A stretch of 64,000 bases of DNA from Marinomonas aquimarina. GTDB lineage: Bacteria; Pseudomonadota; Gammaproteobacteria; Pseudomonadales; Marinomonadaceae. The DNA is taken from positions 52,894 through 116,893 of the forward strand of contig NZ_FLOC01000014.1 in NCBI RefSeq assembly GCF_900089755.1, given 5' to 3'. Positions within the stretch are counted from its first letter, which is position 1, and each line of letters starts with the position of its first letter. The notes beneath the pieces were generated by a model, which was given only the letters and a program-made list of their open reading frames with translations, did not search any database and had not been told where the DNA came from. Below are positions 38,170 to 46,931 of this stretch, one piece after another. The position numbers were made by a program, and so were the translations under genes.

Positions 38170-39207
38170 TTAAACCGACTCAGGGGTTTCTATATTGCCA
38201 CTAGCAAACTTGGCAAAGCGGCCTTTCTCGGTACCGTGAGTCTGGTCGCTGTCTTGCCATGGCCAACCACCAAATTGCGTACATTGATAATCGAAAAATG
38301 CCTGTTGCAGCTCTTCTCGGGTGTTCATTACAAACGGACCATGTTGCTGCACCGGCTCCCCAATAGGACGGCCTTGTAGCAATAAGAAGCGCGCTTTGCT
38401 ACCGGTATTGTTAATCTCCAGCGCGGCACTGCTGTCCAATACATAGGCTTCTTGCACTGCAACCTCAGTCGCGTCCAATTGCCCTGTTTGCCCCTCAAAG
38501 AAATACAATGTGCGGCTTAACCCTGGGCTTGCAGCAGGCAACGTCCAGCGAGCACTTTCCTCTAGGTCAATGATCCAGATCGCCACTTCATTGTCGGGAT
38601 CCCCTGCCCAAGAATCGGGTGGTGGGGATAATGGCGTAATCGTTTCCCCGCTAGGAGCTAGGTAGGGGCCTGCCACCACTTTGACTCGGGCTTCATTACC
38701 CGCGTCATCCTGCAGCGCTGCGATGGGTGTTTGTTCGTTCCAAAGCATGCCAAAGTGTGGCTCGACCATTTTGTTTTTCGCGGGTAGGTTTAACCATACT
38801 TGGAACAATTCGATGGGGTTCGCTTTATCTTGATATACCAATGGGAACATTTCAGAGTGTTGCACGCCTTTGCCTGCCGTCATCCATTGGGTGTCGCCTT
38901 CACCATAACGCCCCGCCGCTCCCATCGAGTCGGCGTGATCAACGAAGCCTTCGTTAACAATGGTCACAGTTTCGAAGCCACGATGTGGGTGTGCTGGAAA
39001 TCCAGGCACTTTGCTGCCGTGATACATACGCCAGCCATTAATCCCTGCGAAATCCTGACCAATATCGCGGCCCGCTAGTGAAGCGGCTGGACCTAGAGCA
39101 CCATTTCCCTCTGGGAAGCGGTCATTATGAAAGGCACAAAATAAGAATGGGTCAAAGGTCGGCCAAAACATTTGCAGTTTTAGACGCTGTTGAATCGCTG
39201 CTGACAT
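38170..39207 (-). CDS. Pirin-family protein
   Basis: This 345-residue bicupin has the pirin signature HPHRGFETVTIVNEG and the second site GKGVQHSEMFP, which together supply the metal-binding His and Glu residues. A C-terminal cupin follows (GRPIGEPVQQHGPFVMNT). Bacterial pirins include quercetinase-like enzymes and regulators, so the exact role is open. The ATG at 39207 has GGAGAAC upstream; a TTG at 39219 would add four residues. It stands alone, ended by a terminator. Confidence 0.85.
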   Translation of the reverse strand: MSAAIQQRLKLQMFWPTFDPFLFCAFHNDRFPEGNGALGPAASLAGRDIGQDFAGINGWRMYHGSKVPGFPAHPHRGFETVTIVNEGFVDHADSMGAAGRYGEGDTQWMTAGKGVQHSEMFPLVYQDKANPIELFQVWLNLPAKNKMVEPHFGMLWNEQTPIAALQDDAGNEARVKVVAGPYLAPSGETITPLSPPPDSWAGDPDNEVAIWIIDLEESARWTLPAASPGLSRTLYFFEGQTGQLDATEVAVQEAYVLDSSAALEINNTGSKARFLLLQGRPIGEPVQQHGPFVMNTREELQQAFFDYQCTQFGGWPWQDSDQTHGTEKGRFAKFASGNIETPESV

Positions 39208-39437
39208 GCTGTTCTCCAAATAACGATACTATGTTGCATAGCCTAGCCTATGGGGCCTTGGCTTTCGATATACTAACCGCGACTTCCATACTTCATTCTT
39301 TTGTTAACCCTTGCGACAGGTTAAAGAAACGCTTAGAAAACAATCAAACAGCGTAATACTTTCGTCTTATGTATAAGGTTTTATCGTTACCTAAGTGGTT
39401 TAATCAGACATCAATAAAAATAAAATGGAGTTGCAAT

Positions 39438-41006
39438 ATGGTGCAGATATGGATTGCCACAATCATCATGGCTATCGTGTCGCTCTTGGGTGTATTGACC
39501 TTTAACATTCCCCTCTGGTTTGCCATGCTAGCTTGGCTGATCTGTGCTGCAAACGGCGTCATTGCCATGCTCAGCCACCGCAAGTTTTTTCAACAGTCTG
39601 ACGCCGTTAAATCAAACCAGAAGGCAGGCGCAACAGGCACATCAAGTCAGATTGCCTGCAATGTTTCCTCCACCGCGTCGAAGATGGCGATCAGCTCCGC
39701 CGAAGTCTCCTTTGCGGTAGACAGTCTCACCAAAAGCATTCAAGAAGTGGAGGACCATAGCCAACAAATCTCCCTTGCAACCTCAGAACTGAGCGCAACT
39801 GGTGAGCAGGTTTCCAATCATATCGTCACCGTGAACAGCACCATGGAACAAACCGCTGAGGCCGCTGGCGTATCGGAAACGCAGCTGCGAGCAGGAGCTG
39901 AACGTGTGGTTGCCCTGACTAGCGCAGTCAACAGCGCGGCACAGCAGCTGGAGCGCTTAAAGCAAAGCGCCGACGATATAGAAAGCATCACCGATGTCAT
40001 TAAAGGGGTCTCAGAACAAACCAACTTACTGGCACTGAATGCCGCCATCGAAGCCGCCCGAGCAGGTGAGCAAGGCCGAGGCTTTGCCGTGGTCGCCGAC
40101 GAAGTGCGTACCCTTGCCGCAAAAAGTGCTGAGGCTTCTCAACAAATCGCCGACATGCTTAATGAAATACGCAGCAACACCCTGCGCACCCGTGACGATA
40201 TGGCGCAAGTGACCGAACAAAGCCATTTATTAGAATCAGAGCTTGGGGACGTCACCCAAACCTTCTTAAAGATTACCCAAGATGTGCAGCAAGCCTCTAG
40301 CGCCATGGAAGAAATCAAACAATCCAGCTTAGGCTTTCAAACCACTAGCTTGCAGATCAATGGGTCGATTGACGAAATCACTTCTTCACTGGCGGTGCTT
40401 TCAAAGCGTAGTGAGGAACTGTCTCATCAAGCCAATGGCCTAAGCCAAGGGGCTGAAAGCGTCTTCTTAACCCTTGATGAGATCCCCCACGACAGCTTCT
40501 TCAAAGACACTCTTGAAGAAGGCCGTCAGGCGGCAGAAAAAATCGGTCACTTACTCGAAGCTTGGATCGAACAAGGTATAGTCAGCGCTAATGCCCTATT
40601 TGAGCAGGCTTACACGCCTATTCCGAATACCCACCCAGTGAAATACTCAACCGCCTATGACAAGCTAACCGATCAGTATTTGCCCGATATTCAAGAGCCA
40701 ATTCTCGAGCGCCATCAGCACATCCTATATGCCGGCGCCGTTGACCGTAAGGGCTATTTCCCCACTCACAATCGTCGCTACAGTCAGCCTTTAACAGGAG
40801 ACTTTGATAAGGATTTGGTCAATAACCGCACCAAACGTATTTTTGATGACCCGACTGGCAGTCGCTGTGGTGCCCATACGGATTCATTTTTAATGCAAAC
40901 TTACAAACGTGACACCGGTGATATTTTGCACGATTTGTCCGTTCCTATCTTTGTGCAAGGCAAACATTGGGGTGGATTCCGCATCGGTTTTAAAGCCAGT
41001 CATTAA
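39438..41006 (+). CDS. Methyl-accepting chemotaxis protein with C-terminal sensor domain
   Basis: This 522-residue protein has two transmembrane helices close to the N-terminus (about 3-22 and 27-47), no periplasmic domain, and then a cytosolic signalling region with tip [20 protein letters not shown]. After the signalling helices, about 120 residues form a separate domain, with [24 protein letters not shown] and the end motif WGGFRIGFK. This looks like the Cache-like C-terminal sensor of some chemoreceptors. I chose the ATG at 39438, with GGAG upstream. The ligand is unknown. Confidence 0.85.
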   Translation: MVQIWIATIIMAIVSLLGVLTFNIPLWFAMLAWLICAANGVIAMLSHRKFFQQSDAVKSNQKAGATGTSSQIACNVSSTASKMAISSAEVSFAVDSLTKSIQEVEDHSQQISLATSELSATGEQVSNHIVTVNSTMEQTAEAAGVSETQLRAGAERVVALTSAVNSAAQQLERLKQSADDIESITDVIKGVSEQTNLLALNAAIEAARAGEQGRGFAVVADEVRTLAAKSAEASQQIADMLNEIRSNTLRTRDDMAQVTEQSHLLESELGDVTQTFLKITQDVQQASSAMEEIKQSSLGFQTTSLQINGSIDEITSSLAVLSKRSEELSHQANGLSQGAESVFLTLDEIPHDSFFKDTLEEGRQAAEKIGHLLEAWIEQGIVSANALFEQAYTPIPNTHPVKYSTAYDKLTDQYLPDIQEPILERHQHILYAGAVDRKGYFPTHNRRYSQPLTGDFDKDLVNNRTKRIFDDPTGSRCGAHTDSFLMQTYKRDTGDILHDLSVPIFVQGKHWGGFRIGFKASH

Positions 41007-41018
41007 TTTTTTAACATG

Positions 41019-41055
41019 AAAAAAGCTCAGAAATTCTGAGATCACTGGGCTTTTT
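41019..41055 (+). terminator. Probable terminator after the chemoreceptor
   Basis: AAAAAGC pairs with GCTTTTT around a smaller CTCAG/CTGAG hairpin with a one-sided bulge. It starts 12 bases beyond the stop codon. Confidence 0.5.
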
Positions 41056-41239
41056 GTCATGATTTTCTTAAAACTTCCTCGCTCAGACATTCAAAAATGA
41101 TTCCGCTGATTCTCTCTTGAGAATTACAAAAGTTTCAAATCCAACGTTTACTTTCTTAAGCCAAGCAAGGCTTCTGTCTCGCCCAGAGATTGGTAGACTG
41201 CGCCTCCAATAATAATCACAAACCTAGAGAGTATTCTTC

Positions 41240-42526
41240 ATGATCACGAGCGAAGCTATCTCAACAAACGACCAGCGCGAAGTAAAAATTGTTCTACTGA
41301 TCGCGGCGTTTGTCATCCTACTTGCAACCTTCTTTAACCAGTTACCAGGCGGTATGATTGGCGCATTAGGCGCGATGGTCATCGTAGGTTTTATCCTGAA
41401 TTACTTGGGCGACCGCACTCCGATTATCAATCAGTTTTTCGGTGGTGGCGCGATTGTCGTTATCTTTGGTTCTTCTTACCTATTCCACAGCGGTTTCTTA
41501 TCGGGCGATATTGAAAAACAAATCACCACGTTCACTAAAAGCGGCGGTTTCCTTTCGTTCTATGTGGCCAGCCTAGTCACAGGCTCTATCTTGGGCATGA
41601 GTACGGATACTCTTAAAAAAGCCGCGCTAAAATACATCCCTGTCATTTTAGGCGCAGTGGCGATTTCATTTTTGTTCGCCGGCATCATCGGCTTGTTCTT
41701 CGGTAAGAACCTATTTGAGTCCCTGATGTTGATCGCTCTGCCAATCATGGGCGGCGGTATGGGAGCTGGCGCAGTGCCATTGGTTGAAATCATGTCTGGC
41801 CGTACGGGGATGGATGCGGCGTCCTTGATGTCCCAAATGGTACCTGCCTTGGCCATTGGTAATGCCATTGCCATCGTGATTGCAGGTCTACTGAACAAAG
41901 TCGGTCAAATGAAACCGTCTTGGACCGGTAACGGTGAACTGATTCGCGGTGAAGCCGAAGCCATCCAAGACAAATCCACTTCAAATGACTCATTGGATGT
42001 GAAGAAGCTTGGTATGGGGGCTTTGATTGCCATCAGCATGTTCTTCCTTGGTACATTGCTATCCACTGTGATCAGCATGCACACTTACGCACTGATGATT
42101 CTTTCTATCGCCCTGATCAAGGTATCTGGCTTAATGCCTGAGCGTCTAGAGAAAGCCGCTCACGCTTGGTACACCTTTGTGGTAAGTAACCTAACTCCTG
42201 CACTACTGGTGGGTATCGGTGTTGCCTACACAGATCTAAACCAAATCATCGACGCACTTTCTCCTATGTACTTTGCGCTGGTCTTTGCCACGGTACTAGG
42301 TGCTGCGATTGGTGCTGGCATTATCGGCCGCGTCATGGGCTTCTACCCAATCGAATCTGCGATCACGGGTGGTCTATGTATGGCCAATATGGGCGGTACA
42401 GGTGATGTGGCAGTATTGGCTGCGAGTAAACGCATGCAGTTGATGCCATTTGCGCAGATCTCTTCTCGTATTGGCGGTGCCTTTATGTTGATCTTAGCGA
42501 CCTTTGCCATCCAACTACTGGCCTAA
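41240..42526 (+). CDS. 2-hydroxycarboxylate transporter (CitS/MaeN family)
   Basis: This 428-residue carrier has about eleven membrane segments and the two GGxG-type re-entrant motifs of the family (PIMGGGMGAGAVPLVEI and NMGGTGDVAVLAASKR). It should import citrate, malate or another 2-hydroxycarboxylate with Na+ or H+. A CitA/DcuS-type sensor kinase and its regulator lie downstream on the same strand, as in MaeN-MaeKR-type loci. Malate is my guess over citrate, because no citrate lyase genes are nearby. Confidence 0.88.
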   Translation: MITSEAISTNDQREVKIVLLIAAFVILLATFFNQLPGGMIGALGAMVIVGFILNYLGDRTPIINQFFGGGAIVVIFGSSYLFHSGFLSGDIEKQITTFTKSGGFLSFYVASLVTGSILGMSTDTLKKAALKYIPVILGAVAISFLFAGIIGLFFGKNLFESLMLIALPIMGGGMGAGAVPLVEIMSGRTGMDAASLMSQMVPALAIGNAIAIVIAGLLNKVGQMKPSWTGNGELIRGEAEAIQDKSTSNDSLDVKKLGMGALIAISMFFLGTLLSTVISMHTYALMILSIALIKVSGLMPERLEKAAHAWYTFVVSNLTPALLVGIGVAYTDLNQIIDALSPMYFALVFATVLGAAIGAGIIGRVMGFYPIESAITGGLCMANMGGTGDVAVLAASKRMQLMPFAQISSRIGGAFMLILATFAIQLLA

Positions 42527-42542
42527 TCGCATTGGATGTTAA

Positions 42543-42564
42543 GAGCCCTCTATGAGGGCTCTCT
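42543..42564 (+). terminator. Hairpin between the transporter and the sensor kinase
   Basis: AGAGCCCTC and GAGGGCTCT form a 9-base stem with a 3-base loop, followed by CTCCCCTCCTTTAT. The weak T run suggests that some transcripts read through into the kinase gene. Confidence 0.6.
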
Positions 42565-42594
42565 CCCCTCCTTTATAATGCTAGGTATTCGCCC

Positions 42595-44202
42595 ATGACC
42601 GCTAATACCATGACCCTCAAATCCTATCTGACCGTCATCATTCTCAGCACCATTACCCTGATCATTGCCGTATCAGGCGGCTTGCTGGTGTTTGTCACCA
42701 AACAAACCTATTTAGACGGCGTCAGTCAGCGTGGCATTGAACTGGCACGGGTCATCGCCAATGACATGAAGGTGGTAGAAGCAACCGCACGCGCTAACCA
42801 AGGCCAACTGCAAAGCCTGCGCCCTTACATCGAGAGCATTCGCTCTAAGACCGATGCCTCGTATATCGTCATCACTAATAAAGCAGGCATTCGTTTAAGT
42901 CATCCGCAACCTGAGCGGGTTGGCGAACGTTTTATTGGAGAAGACATCCACCCCACCCTTGAGCAAGGCGTGACGCGAACCACAGTAGCAACTGGTTCAT
43001 TAGGTTCTGCCATTCGTAACTTTGCCCCGATTCAGGTCAATGGTGACACCTTTGGCGCGGTCAGTATTGGCTACTTAAACCAGTCGATTACCGATCTGCT
43101 GTTTACCTACTATCTTGAAGCCATTATTTGGCTGGGCTTTATCTACATCAGTGCGATTATTTTGACCTTGTCCTTGCTGAGCAAGCTAAAGCGCACTTTT
43201 TTGCAATATGAACCAGAAGAAATCGTGCAACGCTTTCAAGAACATAGCTTGCTCTTAGGCAGTATTCGCGAAGGTATCATTGCCATCGATCGTCAGCATA
43301 AAATCACCGCCATCAACGATGCGGCAAGCTTTTGGTTAGCCCCAGAACAAAGCCATGACAAACTGATTGGTCTGCCTTTAGAGGAACTCTCACAGGGGCT
43401 GTCGTTGCTGATCGTGGACAGCTTGAGCAAGCGTAATAAGCATTCCATTACCCTTGGCCGCCATGACTTTGCCGCGTCCCTTTATCCATTGAGTGATGAA
43501 AGTAGTGAGTCAGGCTACTTGATCGTGCTTAACCACGAGCAAGACATGTCCGAGCTCGAGCAGGAGCTGACCCGAACCACAGCTTATGCACACCAGCTAC
43601 GCGCCAAAACCCATGAACATAACAACAAGCTGAATGTGATTTCAGGGCTGTTACAGGCCGGCAAAACACAAGCCGCGATTGACTACTTACAACAAGAAAG
43701 TGATTTGCACCAAAACATGCTCGGCGCCCTCGTCAAGAGCATCGAGAACAGCCCTGTCGCAGGCATGCTATTGGCCAAGTACAATTACGCTACGGAGCAC
43801 CAGATTGCCTTTACCTTAGACGAAGACAGTCAATTAAAGCATTACCGCCAATCGGTTAATGATGACCTGATTACTCTGATTGGTAACTTAATAGAAAACG
43901 CCTTTTACGCCGCCAAACAAAATCCTCATGCTGCCCCCTGCACGGATTTCTTTATCAGTGATCGCACCAGTTATTTAATGATCACTGTGACCGATAGTGG
44001 CCAAGGGGTGGATGAAAAAATTGCCCAACGTATTTACGATTTGGGGGTGAGCAGCAAAGCGGACCAAACTCAGCACGGCGTCGGCCTGTATCTGGTGAGC
44101 CGCATTGTACAACGCTACAACGGCAGCCTTGACTGGGAACGCACAGACGATGACACCACTGTGTTCAGTGTGTACCTAGATAAACGAGAATTAGAACCAT
44201 GA
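42595..44202 (+). CDS. CitA/DcuS-family sensor histidine kinase
   Basis: This 535-residue kinase has two transmembrane helices (about 11-33 and 176-198) around a periplasmic Cache/PAS-type sensor of about 140 residues. That sensor carries SYIVITNKAGIRLSHPQP and a GSAIRNFAPIQV segment typical of carboxylate sensors. A cytosolic PAS follows (about 215-320), then the phospho-acceptor region THEHNNKLNVISGLLQ with H340 as likely site, then the ATPase (IENAFYAAKQNP, DSGQGV, GVGLYLVSRIV). Its TGA overlaps the regulator's ATG. It probably senses the substrate of the adjacent transporter. Confidence 0.93.
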   Translation: MTANTMTLKSYLTVIILSTITLIIAVSGGLLVFVTKQTYLDGVSQRGIELARVIANDMKVVEATARANQGQLQSLRPYIESIRSKTDASYIVITNKAGIRLSHPQPERVGERFIGEDIHPTLEQGVTRTTVATGSLGSAIRNFAPIQVNGDTFGAVSIGYLNQSITDLLFTYYLEAIIWLGFIYISAIILTLSLLSKLKRTFLQYEPEEIVQRFQEHSLLLGSIREGIIAIDRQHKITAINDAASFWLAPEQSHDKLIGLPLEELSQGLSLLIVDSLSKRNKHSITLGRHDFAASLYPLSDESSESGYLIVLNHEQDMSELEQELTRTTAYAHQLRAKTHEHNNKLNVISGLLQAGKTQAAIDYLQQESDLHQNMLGALVKSIENSPVAGMLLAKYNYATEHQIAFTLDEDSQLKHYRQSVNDDLITLIGNLIENAFYAAKQNPHAAPCTDFFISDRTSYLMITVTDSGQGVDEKIAQRIYDLGVSSKADQTQHGVGLYLVSRIVQRYNGSLDWERTDDDTTVFSVYLDKRELEP

Positions 44203-44876
44203 CACAATATTCTGTATTGATCGTTGAAGACGATCAGCAAGCAAGTTACACCCTAGAACAGGCGGTCAATCAACACCCGCTATTCAAAGTTATTGCTGCG
44301 GCGGAGTCCGTAGCCGAAACCCGTATGCATCTAGGCCAACAGCCGGATTTGATCCTGTTAGACATCACTCTACCGGATGGCGATGGTATGAGCTTATTGC
44401 GCGACATTCGTCAACAAGGCCTCAGCGCTTCGGTGATCATGACCACCGCGGAACGGGAATCCAGTATGGTGGCCCAAGCCATTCAATTTGGTGTCAACGA
44501 TTACCTGGTCAAACCCTTGCGCTTATCCCGCGTTCATCAAGCCCTCAATGACTTTGTCGCATTCCAAGCCAAACTCGAGGAAGCAGAGCACATCGATCAG
44601 CTGCAAATTGATGATTTAATGCGTAAAAGCAAAACGCCCAGTAAATCTCGCAAGACGCCAAAAGGCATCGATGCCACCACACTTTCGACCATGGTGGAGC
44701 ACATTAAACAACGTCAGGAACCCTTCTCGGCGCAAGAAATTGGCGATGAATTGGCCCTTAGCCGAATCACCGCGCGCCGTTATTTAGAGTATTTAGAAGA
44801 GCAAGGCATGGTGAGCATGAGTCTGAACTACAACACCGGCGGTCGCCCTAAGCAGCTTTATCATGTTGTGGGCTAA
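44199..44876 (+). CDS. CitB/DcuR-family response regulator
   Basis: This 225-residue regulator has a receiver domain (phospho-acceptor D55 in LILLDITLPDGDG; acidic pair near 10-12; K in NDYLVKPLRL) and a C-terminal winged-helix domain (about 165-222, ALSRITARRYLEYLEEQGMV). This matches the CitB/DcuR group paired with CitA-type kinases. It starts within the kinase stop codon (ATGA overlap). The likely target is the transporter gene upstream. It overlaps the convergent EamA gene by 29 bases. Confidence 0.93.
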   Translation: MTQYSVLIVEDDQQASYTLEQAVNQHPLFKVIAAAESVAETRMHLGQQPDLILLDITLPDGDGMSLLRDIRQQGLSASVIMTTAERESSMVAQAIQFGVNDYLVKPLRLSRVHQALNDFVAFQAKLEEAEHIDQLQIDDLMRKSKTPSKSRKTPKGIDATTLSTMVEHIKQRQEPFSAQEIGDELALSRITARRYLEYLEEQGMVSMSLNYNTGGRPKQLYHVVG

Positions 44877-45723
44877 TTTGCGCTATCTTAAACCTGCGTT
44901 TGCTGCGCATATTGGCCGCTAGCAAAGAGCCAATAATCAAGGCTATACCAAGCCATTGCAGCGCCCCAAGGTTTTCTTGCAGCATCCACATTCCCAGTAC
45001 CACGGCAACTATCGGATTCAGCAGTGACAGCATGCCAAAAGCATTGGGGCCAATTTGCTTAATGGCATTCACGGCGATGAGATAACCAAACGCGGTGTTC
45101 AAGATCACCAGCCAAACCAAGCCAGGAATTTGTGGCATCTGGATCATGCTCGGAGCACCTTCAAAAAACCATGCCACTGGCACCAGCAACACACCCGACA
45201 TCAGCAACTGCCAAGTGGCAACTCCTAAAATGTCATTGACTTGCCAATGCTTCGTCAACAGGGTGGCAATCGCTACCACAAAGGTGGCGCCTAAGGCACA
45301 AGCAACGCCGATCGGATCGAGATCAGCGGACGGATTCAGCAATAACACCACACCACACAAGCCGACCAAGGCACTCAGGGTCGCCTTGAGCTGTGGTGTT
45401 TTACCTTGGGCTAACCACTGCATCACAATCAACAATAACGGCAGTGTCGCTCCTAGTGTACCGGCAATACTGCCTGGCAATCGATAAGCCGCCATCATCA
45501 GCAGAATAAAAAATAAGCCAATATTAAAAAAGCCTAAGACAAACACTTTTGCTAAGTGCATGCGCGGCATACGACGCACAAACAGCCATAAGAACAGCCC
45601 AGCGCCTAACGCTCGCCATACCGCCACCCAAATAGGTGCTAGGTCTGTCAAAAATAAGCCAACCGCAGCATAGGTACTGCCCCACAGGATGGGTGCCAGA
45701 GCAGCGAGCAAAATGGGATACAT
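44848..45723 (-). CDS. EamA/DMT-family transporter, divergent from MarR gene
   Basis: This 291-residue protein has ten predicted transmembrane helices in two EamA repeats (PILWGSTYAAVGLFL near the start, then FGYLIAVNAIKQIGPNAFG). It is likely an exporter of a small molecule. Its promoter region is shared with a divergent MarR-family regulator and contains matching palindromes, so the regulator probably represses this gene until an inducer binds. The C-terminal end overlaps the response-regulator gene on the other strand by 29 bases. Confidence 0.86.
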   Translation of the reverse strand: MYPILLAALAPILWGSTYAAVGLFLTDLAPIWVAVWRALGAGLFLWLFVRRMPRMHLAKVFVLGFFNIGLFFILLMMAAYRLPGSIAGTLGATLPLLLIVMQWLAQGKTPQLKATLSALVGLCGVVLLLNPSADLDPIGVACALGATFVVAIATLLTKHWQVNDILGVATWQLLMSGVLLVPVAWFFEGAPSMIQMPQIPGLVWLVILNTAFGYLIAVNAIKQIGPNAFGMLSLLNPIVAVVLGMWMLQENLGALQWLGIALIIGSLLAANMRSKRRFKIAQISPQHDKAA

Positions 45724-45737
45724 AACACCTCACAATT

Positions 45738-45815
45738 TATCTTTTACAAAAGATACTTTCGTGAAAGATATTGTTTTCAGTCCCCTAAATCAAGTATCTT
45801 TTTCAAAAGATACTT
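45738..45815. promoter_or_regulatory. MarR operator region with two matching palindromes
   Basis: Palindrome 1 (45738-45755) has 8-base arms TATCTTTT and AAAAGATA around AC. Palindrome 2 (45792-45815) has 11-base arms AAGTATCTTTT and AAAAGATACTT around TC. The cores are identical and centred about 57 bases apart. A weaker copy, CTTTC-GT-GAAAG, lies at 45757-45768. Such sites fit dimeric MarR regulators. Confidence 0.7.
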
Positions 45816-45848
45816 TTCTACCTTATTTCGCTGTACTGGAAGCCCCCT

Positions 45849-46337
45849 ATGCCTGATCACGTCGCCAAGCTGTTACAGCAATGGCAAGTTGTCCGCCCCG
45901 AGTTAGATACCAGCCCAATGGGCATTATTGGCCGTATAGGCCGTATGGAAAAGTGCCTGATGCCTGCAGTGGAAAGCGTGATTCAACAGCATGGCATGAG
46001 CCGTATCGAGTTCGACTTAATGGCGACCTTACGTCGCGCCAACGCCCCGCTTACACCAACTGAATTGTATAAGACCACGATGCTGTCTTCGGGCGCAGTT
46101 TCCAGCAAACTGGATACCTTGGTAGAACGTCAATGGGTGGAACGCTTGGTTAATGAGCAAGACCGACGCAGCTGTCGGGTGGTATTAACCGAACTTGGAC
46201 GGAGTGTCATCGATCCTGCGGTGGATGATCATGTTGAAAACCAAAAAAAACTCCTCGAAAGCTTGTCTTCCGAGGAGCAGGTATTATTAGCAAAGTTGCT
46301 CGGCAAATGGCTTGCTGAGCATGAACAGAAACTCTAA
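45849..46337 (+). CDS. MarR-family transcriptional regulator
   Basis: This 162-residue protein has a winged-helix DNA-binding domain: LMATLRRANAPLTPTELYKT, SSGAVSSKLDTLVERQWVER and the wing NEQDRRSCRVVLTELG. That is the classical MarR arrangement. MarR proteins usually repress a divergent efflux gene and are released by small aromatic ligands. The adjacent divergent EamA gene and the palindromes between the two genes support this role. The ATG at 45849 follows a weak GGAAG site. Confidence 0.9.
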   Translation: MPDHVAKLLQQWQVVRPELDTSPMGIIGRIGRMEKCLMPAVESVIQQHGMSRIEFDLMATLRRANAPLTPTELYKTTMLSSGAVSSKLDTLVERQWVERLVNEQDRRSCRVVLTELGRSVIDPAVDDHVENQKKLLESLSSEEQVLLAKLLGKWLAEHEQKL

Positions 46338-46338
46338 C

Positions 46339-46797
46339 TTAGTTAAGCGTACTCAATGACGCATAGCGCTCAGTAGATGACATATTCACTGCGCGTTGTA
46401 GAGCTTCAGGCGTTTGATACACTTGCGTCATAAACTGCTGCCCTTCGACTTGCTCAGCTTGTAAATACTCGTTATCAACTAGCCAACTTTTCAATGCCTC
46501 TTGATCTAGCTGCCCGTCTGGTAGCTTCAAGCGTTCCATGTCTTCAGCAGACAATTGCGCTACCGTTCCGCCCGGCAGATAGATCGCGCCTGTAATAAAA
46601 TCGACTCCGAATGCAATCACCCCCGGCACAAACCAGAACAACAAACCCAGCGCATCCAGCGCGACCACACCGATATCCAGCTTACCGCCGGTTTGTCCAC
46701 GTCGTTCAGGGTAAATCAGAGTGCCACAAGCCGCGAGTTGTGACGCGATCAGAGAACCTACAACCACCTTAGTGAGCCCTTTCGATGTCATCTTCAT
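46339..46797 (-). CDS. Small lipoprotein of unknown function
   Basis: This 152-residue protein has a lipoprotein signal with lipobox LAAC and lipid-attached C24. It then carries GTLIYPERRGQTGG and a hydrophobic run (VVALDALGLLFWFVPGVIAF, then DFITGAIYLP). The C-terminal half is polar, with no known motif. Members of this family are sometimes labelled polyribonucleotide nucleotidyltransferase in databases; nothing here supports that. A good GGAGAG ribosome site precedes the ATG. It is convergent with the MarR gene, with 1 base between them. Confidence 0.75.
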   Translation of the reverse strand: MKMTSKGLTKVVVGSLIASQLAACGTLIYPERRGQTGGKLDIGVVALDALGLLFWFVPGVIAFGVDFITGAIYLPGGTVAQLSAEDMERLKLPDGQLDQEALKSWLVDNEYLQAEQVEGQQFMTQVYQTPEALQRAVNMSSTERYASLSTLN

Positions 46798-46931
46798 GTG
46801 TCTCTCCTTTTATACAGTAACGCTTTTAATGTGGCTGTATAACGACAACTTATCAAGAATAAACACTGCCTTAGCTTATGTTTTCCCTCTTCTTAACACA
46901 TTACTTAGAGTCCTAATCGATTAGCTGACAG

